Assembly: GCA_020152595.1 (NCBI GenBank)
Contig: JAIGNY010000186.1
Span: 870,001 to 934,000, forward strand
From: Chiridota heheva
Taxonomy: Eukaryota; Echinodermata; Holothuroidea; Apodida; Chiridotidae
DNA length: 64,000 bases
Reading direction: 5' to 3'
Shown: piece by piece, positions 38,201 to 53,200 of the stretch
Numbering within the stretch: position 1 is the stretch's first letter
How the letters are laid out: every line of letters starts with the position of its first letter
The notes under the pieces: model-generated
The model's database searches: none
What the model was told of the DNA's origin: nothing
What the model saw: the letters and a program-made list of their open reading frames with translations, nothing else
Translations under genes and position numbers: made by a program

Positions 38201-41200
38201 GCAAAGACATTACTCAGAAGGAATATAGCGTTCCCACCCACATTGACACTAACACATTTCTTGCAAGCTACGTGAGCCAATCAGATTTATCTGTGTAGCT
38301 GGGTCACGTGGTAACTTGCTGAAAACAGCGCGATATTGCACAATTTTCCCAGGTACGTCTGTCTGTTGCTTTCATACCATGCCATTCACTGGATGTTAAC
38401 AGTGTATATGGCTACACACAATAGATGGTGTTTTGGGCAATTAAAGTTGACGGTTATCAGCCAATTATTGATTTATGTTTTGGATTTTAATGGACATATC
38501 ACTTGTTTTCGTCTGTGTGCAGGCATTATTTAGTAGGGAAAAACACAAGACAAGTATTGTAAGTATGTTACGCGAAATAAAACAATTGATCAAATCAAGA
38601 TTTTCACTTGCCATGGCTTTATTAAGTGTGGTGAATAACACAGTGTTTAATGATATTTTTACTCATCACATTTTTCCAAGCCTGTGCTCAGCATGAAGTT
38701 TGTCACCAAAGAATATATCACTCTTAGAAAAGAAAACTGTCTACCTAAAACATCTGTTCAGACATCAAGAATAAAAAAAGAAATCACCTTACAATCCCAA
38801 AACAAATGCTCAGGTGATTATACTGTGGGTTTACGTAAAATACACAAAGGGCTAGTCTACATAAAGTAGTGTACACAAAGGGCTAGTTTACATAAAGTAC
38901 ACAAAGGACTAGTTTACATAAAGTACGGAAAGGGCTAGTTTACATAAAGTACACAAAGGACTAGTTTACACATAGTACATCAAGGATTAGTTTACACAAA
39001 GGACTAGTTTACATAAAGTACACAAAGGGCTAGTTTACATAAAGTACACAAAGGGCTAGTTTACATAAAGTACACAAATGACTAGTTTACATAAAGTACA
39101 CAAAGGACTAGTTTACATAAAATACACAACGGGCTAGTTTACATAGAGTACATAAAGGGCTAGTTTACATAAAGTACACAAAGGGCTAGTTTACATGAAG
39201 TACACAAAGGGCTAGTTTACATAAAGTACAGAAAGGGCTAGATTACATAAAGTACACAAAGGGCTATCAAGTTTGTTTATAGAAAATAGTAACTTGTTGG
39301 TACAAAGGGTGTGATGCAGAAAACGGAATTAAAAATATTAAATCAAAGAATAATTCATTCAATTGAAACAAAATTTGTGATTGAACAAATACGCTGCAGC
39401 ATATTGTCTTGCGATAAACATTCACGTTGTCCTTAAATCACCATGCTTTTCATCTCATGCGTGTAATAGCCCTCTCTCTCTTAAATCTCTCCTGTCAGAG
39501 TCACCTTGACTGTAATTGTTTTTCCCACCCTCATCAAAAGCTAGACAATTAAGCAATGGTTGTGTAACACTTGGAGCGCTAACAGCCATGCCGAGCACCT
39601 GCGAATTGATCGTCGCATGCATTAACACCATTGATAAGTGGTTTAAGAGTGGCAATTTTAGAGCTCGGAAATGAATTAGAAATCAATCAGCCATTTTGTT
39701 GTTTCAAAGCTCATTTAAGGTTGGTCATAGTTTTTCGAGTATATATATGGTCAGTAGGTTTGGATGTTGAGTGTTGGCTTTTATGGGTTATACTCTTCAA
39801 GTGGTCATGAGTGTTTTTACTGTCTGGAGAGATTTGTACGGGGCAAAGTCTCAACCCAGTTTAAAGACAAAAGGCCCACCATGATAATGCGGATGCGAAG
39901 GAAAAGTTCAGGAAAGCTTCCATGTGTTGGTGTTAGCATTTAAAAGATTTTTTTTTTTTTTCTCATTGCTTTCATCTCAAGTAAAATGTGTGTCTCATTG
40001 TCTTTAAATATAAAACCCTTTTTGACTCTCTGAATCATGGGTCTAAGTGTTGCCCATTTGGGTTAGTGGTGAAGGTCATCAGTATAAATGGTTTTATGTT
40101 GCCGGATTTCTTACCAAAACTTAACTTAAAATCTGATCCTGGTTGTTGCATTTGCAGTCAACAACAAATCAAAATAATTTTGTAGTTGATCAAATTTTTG
40201 AATTGTTTACAAATTCTTTTTGGGTATTTCAAAATCTGAAGAAAAAAACTTAAGATCTCCGTTAGTTAAATGACACTAACACTTCAAATCAAAATACTTT
40301 TTAATGTGAAGTTCTCTACTTCATCTGCACTCATCAAAAAGGACATTTTCATACCTTCCCAACTGCAGAAAAAATTAACTGAATGTGTGCAAAACATTTG
40401 GGGATGCACATTTCCTGCATATGTGGCAGGCTTCATTATTATTCCACTTAAAGTACCCTCCATTTTATTCAAAGTGCAAAAATTGTTTGAGACCTTTGGC
40501 AATCAATGGAATTATTACAATAGTGAAGTACTTGCATTCCTAATAGCTCTTAATTATGGAATATAGAGAGACTATTGAGGAGCATTTTGGAGCAGATGCT
40601 TCAATTGAACTCTTTTTCAGCTAGTAAGAATCCAAATGTCAAAGATAAGGCTAAGTACAGCAATAATAAATCAATAGAGCAGGAAAAAAATTAATGTCAG
40701 CATTCTTAAAGGAATATTCCTGTTTTTAAAGGAATATTCCCATGTTTTTAAAGGAATATTCCCATGTTTTTAAAGAAATATTCCCATGTTTTAAAGGAAT
40801 GTCCCTATGTTTTTTTAAAGGAATATTCCCATGTTTTTAAAGAAATATTCCCATGTTTTAAAGAAATATTCCCATGTTTTAAAGGAATATTCCCATGTTT
40901 TCAAAGGATTATTCCCATGTTTTTTCGTAATCTTTCAAAATAAGAAGAGAAACATTATAGAAACAATATGCAAAAATCATGTAAATTGATGTTATTCCTA
41001 CCAGGAGAAATTTGAAGTTTTGCAAAAAATGCTATTAAACGAATAGGACAATGCTCAGTATGACATCACAGCAACACATTCTCCCACAAATTTGATGTAT
41101 TTCATTAAAATCCATCATCCTTTTTTATTAGTAAAACCTGCTAGAAAAATGAATTGATGAAAGTTAGGTATTTATATACATTGCCAAATATACCCTACTT

Positions 41201-44200
41201 CAATAACTTCTGGAAAATGAATTGTTTCTAATCATACAGAAACAACCAAATAACATTCAAAGAAATACATAAACATTTGCAATTGAATTGTCTCTATGAC
41301 ATCATCAAACACGAATTCCTCATACTGTACAAAAAGTTTAAAATGCTATTAGGAAATCATTAAAAATCCATATCTCCTGAATGGAATATGATATCAACCT
41401 GATTTTTGTACCAAATTGGCTTTAGAAGTATGCTCTTTCAAATAAAATTTTACACAAAACCATGGGAACATTCCTTTAAAAGATAAGTTCAGTGGTCAAA
41501 TGTGTCTGCCATAAATGATAGAGGGGTCATGAATGAAATAGACTGCTTGGATACCTTTATCCATTCAGCTATTATATCATACTCACTCCCTTGTTACTAT
41601 TATTTAATGTATTCTTGTGAAATCATTAAAAATCTGCATAGTGAAGTAAGATTCTCTCTTGTATACAAACATGGAGTAGAATTCTTGTACATACAAGAAT
41701 TTAAGTGTCATTGGTTTATGACTTTGTATAAAAACAATCTCTTTTAAAACAGATACTTGATGATGTCAACGGTAATTATTGACTTTACTTCTTTAATTTG
41801 TTAAAATCCAGTGTGTAAATGCAGGTTTTGAAACGATTGGCTTTTTTTAGAATGATATGGTGTACCTATTTTAATGCATTTAATTGGGTCGAAGGATTAA
41901 CTTGTTGTGGTAAAATTATGTACAGGGATTGACTTGTTTGTGCTTTTACGACAAAAATGTACTGATTCCACAGGGATCTTTTCTGATTTGCTGTATCTTA
42001 GTTGGGATATTTTTAAGATACACTAAGATTTTGTTTTGTTTCTTTGATTTATTTAATTAATTAATTATTCATGGAATTATTGATGTCATAAGATTTTACC
42101 TGATGAAGAAGCCCTACTTAATTTTGATTAACGCAATAACTTTAGGCAGCACATGCAACATGTTTCATAGGATAGATTGTGTGGGGGTGTATGTGTGAGT
42201 CTGTTGAAGAACATTTAAGAAAGCCTTTTGATAATTTTTCTGGGAATTTTAGATTTTTAGTATATTTCAAAATAATTTGCTGTACGTAGGTGTTGTGTGT
42301 GGTGCATAACTTTCTGGACTCAACGATTAGTGTGCTGTCATTCATAAGGTATGATTCTGTACACACATAAATTATTGTTATAAACAGTCAGTTCCCAACA
42401 CACTGAAAAGTCGCTTCCATGTTTTTTTCACGTATTCCGCCCATTCAGGATTAAGCTGTTTTCCGGCTTAGACTATGAGTTTGTAATTCAATTTTCCGTT
42501 ATCAATTTTCCGTTATCAATTTAATCATATTTTTTTAGGAAAAGGGCTTGAAAATACTATTCTTAAACATTGAATGAAATAAAATTATGGTAACATATAT
42601 GAAATTTCAAAGGATAAACTAAGGGTCAAAAATCGGTAAATGTAGCATTTTGCAAAACATGGTGAGAAAGGTCTTATCTGATTGATCATGGCCCAAAAAG
42701 ATCTGCACGTAGATGTTGGGAAATTTCGTTACCTATCCAAATATGAATATATATTAATGCAAATTTGTGGAAGGAGCTCGCAAGTTTTAGACCCATTTTC
42801 CGCGAGCCATTTCGATATAAGTGGACATCGTGCAACACTTCGTGTAATGCATTGTGATTGGCCATATATGGTCAGGTGGTATTAATTACAATGGGTACAC
42901 GCGAAACTGTCACACACTAAGATCGTTTGATCCAGATAATTTTTACATTTCTACATAAATTTATTCTCATTTGAAATACTGAAGTATCCCACATAAAAGA
43001 CAAACATTTATTCATTCTTATAAGGGATTTTAAAGAGGAATGGGGAGGGGGGGGGAGGAGGATTTATCTTGTATAGTTAGTACTTTTTCGGGGTGGGGGG
43101 ATTAATCTTGTGTAGTTAGTGTTTATTTAGGGGATTAATCTTGTATAGTTAGTGTTTATTTAGGGTGGGGGGAGAATTAATCTTGAATAGTTAGTGTTTA
43201 TTCAGAAGGGGTGGGGCCATTAATCTTGTATAGTTAGTGTTTATTCAGAGGGGGAAATTAATCTTGTGTAGTTAGTGTTTATTCAGGGGAAAATTAATCT
43301 TGTATAGTTAGTGTTTATTCAGAGGGGGAAATTAATATTGTATAGTTAGTGTTTATTTAGGGGAAAATTAATCTTGTGTAGTTAGTGTTTATTCGGGGAG
43401 GGAAGGGAATAATCTTGTGTAGTTATTGTTTATTCAGAGGGGAAAATTAATCTTGTATAGTTAGTGTTTATTCAGAGGGGAAAATTAATCTTGTGTAGTT
43501 AGTGTTTATTCAGAGGGGAAAATTAATCTTGTGTAGTTAGTGTTTATTTAGGGGAAATTAATCTTGTATAGTTATTGTTTATTCAGAGGGGGAATTAATC
43601 TTGTATAATTAGTGTTTATTCAGGGGAATAAATCTGGTATAGTTAGTGTTTATTCAGGGAAAATTATTCTTGTATAGTTATTGTTTATTCAGAGGGGGAA
43701 TTAATCTTGTATAGTTAGTTTTATTCAGGGGAAACTAATCTTGTATAGTTTGTGTTTATTCAGGGGGAGATTAATCTTGTATAGTTAGTGTTTATTCAGG
43801 GGGAAATTTGTTCTTGTATAGTTAGTGTTTATTCAGAGGGGGAAATTAATATTGTATAGTTAGTGTTTATTCAGGGGCGGATTAATCTTGTATAGTTAGT
43901 GTTTATTCAATGGGAAAATTAATCTTGTATAGCTAGTGTTTATTCAGAGGGAGGGAATTAAACTGTATAGTTAGTGTTTATTCAGAGGGAAATTAATTTT
44001 GTATAGTTAGTGTTCATTCAGAGGGGGAAATGAATCTTTTATAGTTAGTGTTTATTCAGGGGGCATATGTTTTGCCACACATAAATAAATACAGCTGATT
44101 TAATATCATTGTTTCCTAATTTTACAATGGAAAGCATTCCTTCAAACAGTTGTCTCTGCTCATAATGCTACATGCAGTTTTTATTGTGGTACCTGAGATT

Positions 44201-47200
44201 TTAAAGCTAGCATTTGATAATTAATGTTTAAATAGGGTATCAATTTATAAAAATTCAGCATCTTCTACTCAAATTGTGGTCTGCAGATGATCCTATTGTT
44301 TTGGGTGCTCATGTTATTAATATGAATGAGGAGGTGGGACTAACTTTGAAATTCTGTATATTTCCACAAACCCATGTCAGATTTAAATCAAACTTGCTAT
44401 GATGCTGTTGATAAACGTAAAGATACAGGATCTCATAGAATGTTGAATTGTTGACTTCATTTTTTCCATGTCAGGCGGAGCCAAATACAATTTTGTATTG
44501 GTTTTTGTGATTGTGGCTTATGGCTTAAGGCAAAAGCCTTACCACTTAAACACGAAACAAAATATACACAAATTACATGTTCCAGTATGATAAATAAACT
44601 AAACGTGTAAGGACACAACATTTAAAGATAAACAAAAAAATATATTTAGAAAATGCTTCTAATCCAAAGGTAGCATCGGAGCCTTGTGGGATTTCTCCCT
44701 CTGCTTTTAATTTAAGTTCATTCAAAACTCCCTCGAAATGGGCAAATTTCTATAATCATGCTTAATTACTGAATTGCACAATTTTTCTACAATAATGCTA
44801 AATTGATTAATTGTAAAAATGTTATAGTTACAGTAAATACATTCTAACATGGCTTTGATTGCTCTGTCTTGTAATGGAATGTTTAAAATCCATGATGAAT
44901 CCCCCCTAACTAGGATTCAAAACTATGGTGATACTGAACAAATTATATAAAAGAAGACAGCACTGCTTACTGACATCTTTAATTAAAGTGAGGAGCTGCG
45001 AAGCAGGTTGCGTAGTGCCATTAAGTAGTTGCAGGGAGTTGGCAGGTATTGTATAAGTTATGATTATGCCCATGAGAGAAAATATGTTTTTGAACTAGCT
45101 TGTACTCAAGAGTTGCAATTTCTGCCTTAGCAAAAACAATTAAGTACTCCTTTTAATGATGAGTTCTAGTCATTTTCATTACCGGCCCAACACAAATTTA
45201 GTAGTGACAGAAAGCCTATCATTTCGTCTTTCAAGTTGTGTGTAAATTTTACCTATTTTTTGTGTAAGTGAGCCAGGACCTCGACAGAAATCTGGCTTAA
45301 AATTTACCCAATATTTCAATAAACGACAAACTCAAATTTTCATGATTTTTGCCAATAAAATGGCATAAAACTTGGTATTAATCGGCTGAAAAAACATCTG
45401 ACTTCCACCTACCTTTCCGTTTTACTTGCTTTATATTTGTCTGGTGACATGTACGTGATAAGAAATTTCACTTCTCCAGTGATTAGTTTTGCAAAAACAG
45501 CGTAAATCTCAAAGTGGGTGGGAGTCCTGTGCCAAGAAAATTGACGTTACGTCACTTTTCATTTTAAAACGGGGGCACTTTTGTCAGTTTAAAAAAAAAA
45601 AGTGGAGGAATCTTGCCTCCTCGCCCCATGGTTCCTACTTATATGGTTTGAGCATAAGTGGGATTTGAGGGAAGCAATGGGGCATTTTCCCCACCCTAAC
45701 TTTTTGTCCAAACAGATACTTTTGTATGGTAATTTGTTGTATTTTAGAGTGATTTTATAATCCCCTCACCACACACACACACTTTTGACAAATCACACCT
45801 ATAGGTTTGAGATTGGGGTGCCAGGACCATTGTTGACAATTACCCATCGGGCAAATAGGTAAAAGGATTTGTTTGAAAATTGCTGCTTACAAAATTATTG
45901 AGGCATGGCCCCTCCCACCACGGCCCTTGGTGTCAGTGCTCCTAGTAAACTGGTAAAATGACATGCTTTAATTGTGTCAAATAGATACTAAATGTATGTA
46001 ACAACTTCTATGTATTATCTTATATTTGTGAGTGAGTGGATTTCTATTTGTTTTTAAGCTTCAAGAATGACCTAGAATAAATTCATATAATAAGTTTTAA
46101 AAGGGCGCCTCCAGCCTGGTCTGCCCTCAACTTTCAAAAGGGCACCTCCTGGTCTCTTTACTTTAGGGCAAGGGTTAATGTTCCCCCCCCCCTACCCTTT
46201 GCCGCAGCAGTTCCGACATCGTTGCAAAGCACCAAAATCCCCAGCTGCCACCCAGGACTATAGTTACCCCACTGCGTAATGGAGCTTTAAATATCATTTA
46301 AATATGTGAAAAAAATCTTTTTCAAGTAAGCCTGCAAAAACTTAAGCCTTAACAGCAATATGATGCAAATTTTAATAACAATGTTTTCTTGTGAGGGAAA
46401 TTGAAATCATGAACAGATATACTAATAGCAAAATACTGTATGTATAAAATCAAGATGGATTTTACAACCTTGCAACAAGACATGCTTTTAACTATGACAT
46501 ATTTTCCTCATATTGCTAATATATATGTTAATTTTCAGCAAATAATTTATTATTACAATTAATGAATCACAATCAATCGATAATAGCATCACACAATTAC
46601 ACTTTCAAAATAGCAATTATTATACAAAATAGAAATAAAAAGATTTTGTAATTTCCTTTGAAGTTCTTTTTCATACTTGACCCCTGAAGAAACTCATAAC
46701 AGATAAAAGTGATTTAACAAATCAGTTATTAGACACTCTTTTCTGTAGTAAAACAAAAGATGTTCTTGTGAGAAGCCAGATAATGTTACTGCAAGGAGCT
46801 TTTACTTTAAGCTCCCTGCTTATTAACACTCTGGTGATATTATAATTTGTAGGCTGAGTTATTTAATTGCGCTATATGGATATATAGCCAATTCAAGTCT
46901 ATGTTAGGTTTAAAGCTTCAGTTTTTAATTGCAAGTTATAGTCCAAACGAGCTATCAATTACGAAAGCTATACCCCATTTTAGCTATAGTGTGAGATATC
47001 AAGCTTGATTAGCATATGTGCCAGACAGTATTTCAACACTCCAGCCAATGAAAGCTCATTTTAGCTATAGTGTGGGATATCAAGCTTGATTAGCATATGT
47101 GCCAGACAGTATTTCAACACTCCAGCTAATGAAAGCTCATTTTAGCTATAGTGTGGGATATCAAGCTTGATTAGCATATGTGCCAGACAGTATTTCAACA

Positions 47201-50200
47201 CTCCAGCCAATGAAAACATTCTTTCATTTAAATCAGAGATATTCAGTGGTATTTCCCGAGCCATTGTTATTACATATGCTAAATTCATTCAGATTGCGCG
47301 AGCGAAATCCGAACGAAAATCAAGATTTTGGGCTGGCCTGGCATAAGCTCAAAATCCCTTAAAAGGGATGTTGAGCTAAAATGCTCCTAATGTACCCCGC
47401 ATGATTATAAAAGAACAAATAATGTAGTAAGAAAATGATGCAGAAGATCTTTCTCTGTGCCTACCATGCATGCAAAATGATCCCGGGAACCAAAAGGTGA
47501 AAGATGGATGGCAGTCAAAGCAGACATTGTCAGCAGCTGTCTGTCACACATACAAAGAGGCTCATTCTGCTTCATGTCTCTATTTTAAGCAGAAATTAAG
47601 AATTTAAGCTGTCAAGGGTTGTTTTTTTCTTTTTTTCTGTCCTCAGGTGTTACTGCAGAGGCTAGGCCATTGGAACTTCAATATATTCCATTTAGAGCAA
47701 TTAACAGGAGGTATGTCGTTTTCTTATTTTTTACCTGTAAATATTGTCGTGCTGAAATTGAATGAAACATTCTTCCCCTTTTTGAGTGAATTGCAGCTAC
47801 CATTTCCAGCTGCTGTCTGACTAATGTGCCCAATGCAATGGTATATACAAACATTTGTTGATATATTTTTTCATTCATTCTTTGCTTTGTGCAGCCATAA
47901 ATAAGTAAATTACTTTGAAATAATCGCCATTGTACTGTAAGTTACTGTCATTGGATCTATTGCAGAAAACAGTATAAAAGCTTTTCACGATAAATTTGAC
48001 TAAGAATCGTTATTGCCAAACCTTGGAAATTACCCACACCTGGTTCAGGGGAAATTTGCAATATAACTGTGACTGGGAAAGGAGTCTATGGAACATAGTT
48101 CACGCATGTCGCTTTCGATTGAGTTGACCACAAATACTCAGTGCTTCTTACTTCTCAGTTAGCCTGGTTTTGTTGTTGTGAGGGCAGGGCTCTTGCCAGA
48201 GTGAAGAACACCACCAGATGGAGAGATTAAAAATACCCAATCTTTGATATAAAGAATCATATCAAGATAATTGGTGTTAGACACACCACTTAATCATCCA
48301 TATTTATGGAATAGACCCTCGAATACTTTTCTTTTTCTTTTCCTTGAATATCTTTCACGTAGCCTTAATTTCTTTTATTGTTGTATTGGAGCTTCTGGAA
48401 AATTGTTGTCAGATAAAATATTGTACTTGAATTGACCATACAATAGCTCTGTATTGTAGATTTTGCGGTTAATGAAATTGTCCATTATGCTGCGCTCCAG
48501 TTTACCTGGAACAAAATCTCCACAAGATCCATAACAATAAAAATACTGTAAAATTATTAGAAGAAAACATTAAATTCGTCAAATCGGTCCTAATCAGTAA
48601 TGGAGCACTCCGCTAATTTTTGTGGATTTCAATTTTTTAGGAAACAAATTCTCACACTCGCACTCCGTTTGTATACTGTGCACCCATCTAGCATGTAAAA
48701 TTAAATGAAAAATCACGCGCAAATTTTGGGTACTTAGGTTAGGATTCGGTATCGCTGCATGCAAGGGTAAAGTGCTTTACAGTTTTGCTAAAAATATTGG
48801 AAGTTCCCCAAAGTAATCAAGGTGAGGTCGTTGACCATTCAGCTGTCAATTCAAGCAAGTTGAAAATTTTGTCGTTGATGACCGTGAGAGTTGACATGTC
48901 TTGCTGTATATTTTGGCGACCCCTTAGCAAGTGAATCTGAAAAAGTTTTGTAATTATTTTCAAATAGTTTAGACAAGAAAAGAAATTGATTATTTGAAAT
49001 GAATTCAGTAATGTATGATAGTTTTCTGCATAATTTATTGTTATAAATATTTATCATTGCCTTCAACACAGGCTAAGTGGTTGTAGCATCAAAAGTAGCA
49101 TGTGAAAAGTTACCAAAATACAGTTGGTATTTCACAATTTATATCTGTCTGGATAAAAGTAGGGCAAGATTCTCACCTTGTTGTACAGGACCTCCTGTGA
49201 TTTCGGCAGTAAACTTGTCATCCAGAAAATCAAAACTAACTTTATTGTGTTTCAAATCAGGAACCCATTTAAGATGATCCTTTATGTAATGTGGTCCCGT
49301 GCTTTTAATTCCTGGCCTCACTCTTGACCTTTCAATTTAACTAGTGCACTTTATCCATCAGTAACCCTCCACACCATCAATCTCAACTTTATGGATGGTA
49401 TTCACAAGAAAATGGAACTAAAAAAGCTCTTGCACCATTTATTCATGTGGAGAATGTCAATGAACTTTGCCTACATACATTCATCATTCTTGATTGCAAT
49501 CTTCTCAATCTTCTCTGAGTGATCGAACCCTTCAGTAAATGTCTTGAAGCCAGCCGTAAAGGTTATCATCTTCACTCATCTTGCTTCTAGTCAATTATGC
49601 AAAATTATACCTATATTACATGCAAATTTTCTTTCCCTCAAAAAAATACACCTGTACGTATTTGGGATTATATTTAATGTTGATAACTTTATACATTTTT
49701 GTTTTGTTTTGATACAAACACACATGCACATTATGATGGATAATCATTTTTCATGTACCACAGATTTGTTTGAAGTCAACACGTAGATTTTCAGCATTTT
49801 GTTTTTGTTTTTGTTTTGTTTTTATGAAAGATACCAAAATGCAAAGAATTATGAGGTGACACTGATTTCATCTTGGAGAAGGGTGTGCAAATATTTGAAA
49901 ACATTCGGTATAAAAGAAGTTAGATGGAAAAACCCGACCTGGTTTTCTGTCATACATGAGAGTTTTTTATTTAGTGTGTGTAGTTTACTGCTAAATGCTC
50001 AAGGATGGGTACAAAATGAGTCTTGGCAAATGTTAGGCTCACGACAGCAGAACATAATCTGGGAATAAGTTCATTTAAATAGATTTTTTGAAAGTTAGAC
50101 TAAGGATAAAGCTAAAGAAAGAACTGAATGCTTTATTTCCTAACATAAATTTTTAAAGGAGCTTTAGACCGAAAAATGAGGACGTATTTTAAGGGGGTCC

Positions 50201-53200
50201 CCTAAAAATTAAATGCTTATCTAGCACACAACGGTATAGCAAATTTCTGGTTAATGTGAATATTCAAGTAACCTTTGCCCTCCCATCATCTGCGGGCTAT
50301 GGAGGCATAAAGTTTATCGATCTGTTGTGGATAATATATCTGTGAAATTAGCAAAAACAAGCGCCCTCATTTTTCGGTCAAGTGCTCCTTTAATCACCTT
50401 CCACTATTCTTTCATATCTTGCACAGAGTTTTTTAATCTTTTGAATCTCAAACCCTCAAATCAAAATTTCAGGTGTAACTGGAATAGATATCCTTATAAA
50501 TTGTTTTATTGAAGTGCAGTGCAGTGTTTAAGGAGTCACGCTCGTATTCGAAGGTACCGGGTTCGATTCTAGTCGTGAGCACTGCATTGTGTCCTTGAGC
50601 AAGACACATTACTGTACTGGCTTCAGTCCTCTCAGCTGTGAAATGATTACCAGCATTGCTGGAGAGTTAATCTGAGATGAACTGGCGTCCCGTCCAGGGG
50701 GAGTCATGTACTCTCATCCGCTTCCGCCATTGAAACCGGGGATAAGGATATGAACCTAGTGGCTCCGATGGATTTAGCTAGCTTTCTTTTAGTGAAGGAA
50801 ATTAAGGAAAGAAATTTAATGAATGACATACACATTTTGAGCTATCTTCCCGATCATGTATCACTTATCTTGCATTTATTAAAAAATACTTAAATTAAAA
50901 ATGCTAATTTTGCAGAATTCTATGCGGAACTTTTAAGGACTTGTTAATGTGCCATTAAACTCGAGTAGCCATTTACCTTTAAGAAGTATATAAACGCAGG
51001 CATGATGCCTAAGCGCCATCTGGAGAAGAAGAAACAACTTAAAATAATTTTGCAATTGCAGTAATTTCAAATAAAATATGTCCAAGCTTATTACCTTGGT
51101 TCAAAAGTTCACTTAAATTTATGATGGATCTACAGTGATTGATAGTTCTGTCCTGTTCATATCGCCATAGTTACTTTCTCTGTTCCATATCATCACAACT
51201 ACCTTCCATTTCATCATCATCTTTCAATGTTGTAAAGTGGATTGATTCTGAGAAGTAACCCCCACAGTCTGTTATCAGTAACCACTGAAGGACTCTATCA
51301 CCAATTGTTATGCTTTGCCTGTCTTCCTTGCTGTCATCACATTGATAATGATCCAAGTGGTATCAGGGTATCACCTCTTGCAGATCACTGGTGCTCCAGT
51401 ACAAGATCAAGGTCAGCAGTAAGGAGATATGTCAAGTGCTTGATCAGAAATCATTGCATGTTGCATAATGATTTCTGTTCAAGTCATTTCTTAACTTATT
51501 GATGTGAATTTCAAATGAAGTATTATTTCTAATGTGAGGCCTTGCTTTCCCGATATGAAAGCTGATGTAGTTAAGAAAGTGGGCTAAGTTGTAATGATTG
51601 TGAATGTGATCAAATTCTGTATCTCATGTTTAAGATTTTGTGTTAGGTATCTCTGTGATGTTTCGTTCATTGACTTCCCTTATATCGTCACCTTTCCTTA
51701 TCATGTTTGCGATTGTCTCTGTCACTGTTATGTATGTGATATTCTTGCATACTGTAATGTGTTAAAAGAATTCATATGCACATTCATCACTGACACTTTT
51801 ATTGCCATTAGCATCTCAACTTTTTTCATGACAGGATGAGGTTCTACAAATCTCACCAAATTAACATCATCATTATCATTGATTCAAAACCAACATCATC
51901 AATTCATCATCATCATCATCATCATTCAAGACCAACATTATCAACTCAACACCAACATCAACAAATTAAAAGCATTTTCATCAATTCAGCATTATAGATT
52001 TATCATTATTAATTCAACACCAATATCATCAATTCATCACCAACATTATCAAATTAATAGCATTCTCATCAATTCGACATGATCAGTTCATCATCATCAA
52101 TTCATCACCAACATTATTAATTCATCACCAACATTATCAATTCATCACCAACATTATCAAATCAATAGCATTCTCATCAATTCATCATCAATTCAACACC
52201 ATCATCATCAGTTCAACATTATCATCAATTTAACATTATCATCAATTCAACATTATCATCAATTCAACATTATCATCAATAATTCAACATCATCATCATC
52301 ATCAATTCAACACTAACATTATCAATTCAACATCAATCTCATCATTTCAGCAGCAAACTCATCGATTCAACATCAACGCAAAATCAGTATTATAAATTCA
52401 ACACAGCATCATCATTTCAACATCATCAATTTAACACAGCATCATTTATTCTACACAGCATCATCAATTCAACATCAGTATTGTCAATTCAACATCAACA
52501 CAATAATCAATTCAACATACACACCATTGTCCATTTAACATCAAGTTTTACATAATCAACAGTTTAACATCTTGTAATCCAACAATTCAACACCAGCAAC
52601 AATTTAATATCATCAGGAACAGTGTCAGCATTATCAGCAACAATTCCACAATCATCAGCAATAATTCCACCATCATCATCAACATCAGCAAAAATTCAAC
52701 ATCATCAGCACTTATTTAACATCATCAGCAACAACTCAACATCATTAGCAACAATTCAACATCATCAGCAATAATTCAACATCAGCAGCAATTCAACATC
52801 AGCAATTCAACATCATCAGCAACAATTCAACATCATCAGCAACAATTCAACATCATCAGCAGCAATTCAACATCATCAGCAGCAATTCAACATTATCAGC
52901 AGCAACAATTCAACATGAACAACAATTCAACATCATCAGTAGCAATTCAACATCATCAGCAGCAATTCAACATCATCAGCAACAATTCAACATCATCAGC
53001 AACAATTCAACATCATCAGCAGCAATTCAACATCATCAGCAGCAATTCAACATCATTAGCAACAATTCAACATCATCAGCGACAATTCAACATCAGCAGT
53101 AATTTAACATTATCAGCAACAATTCAACATCAGCCACAGTTCAACATCAGCAACAATTCAACATCAGCAGCAATTCAACCTCATCAACAACAATTCAACA

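Larger units (their letters stand above)
36770..47646 (+). other. PDE7 intron between window exons 3 and 4
   Basis: Phase 0 intron, GTGAGT...TTCTGTCCTCAG. It is dominated by tandem arrays (65, 26, 23, about 37 and 81 bp periods) and an E-family fragment. The stretches 39270-40700, 41480-43040 and 44700-46970 show no supported feature. Confidence 0.78.

Noticed and set aside
38833..39268. CRISPR-like array
   Set aside because: The 26-bp units are directly adjacent with no unique spacers, in a eukaryotic intron; it is a minisatellite. The same applies to 43050-44063 and 60402-60920.
40270..40566. 98-residue + strand frame
   Set aside because: No recognisable motif, no splice or start context, and length within chance expectation for 64 kb of AT-rich DNA.
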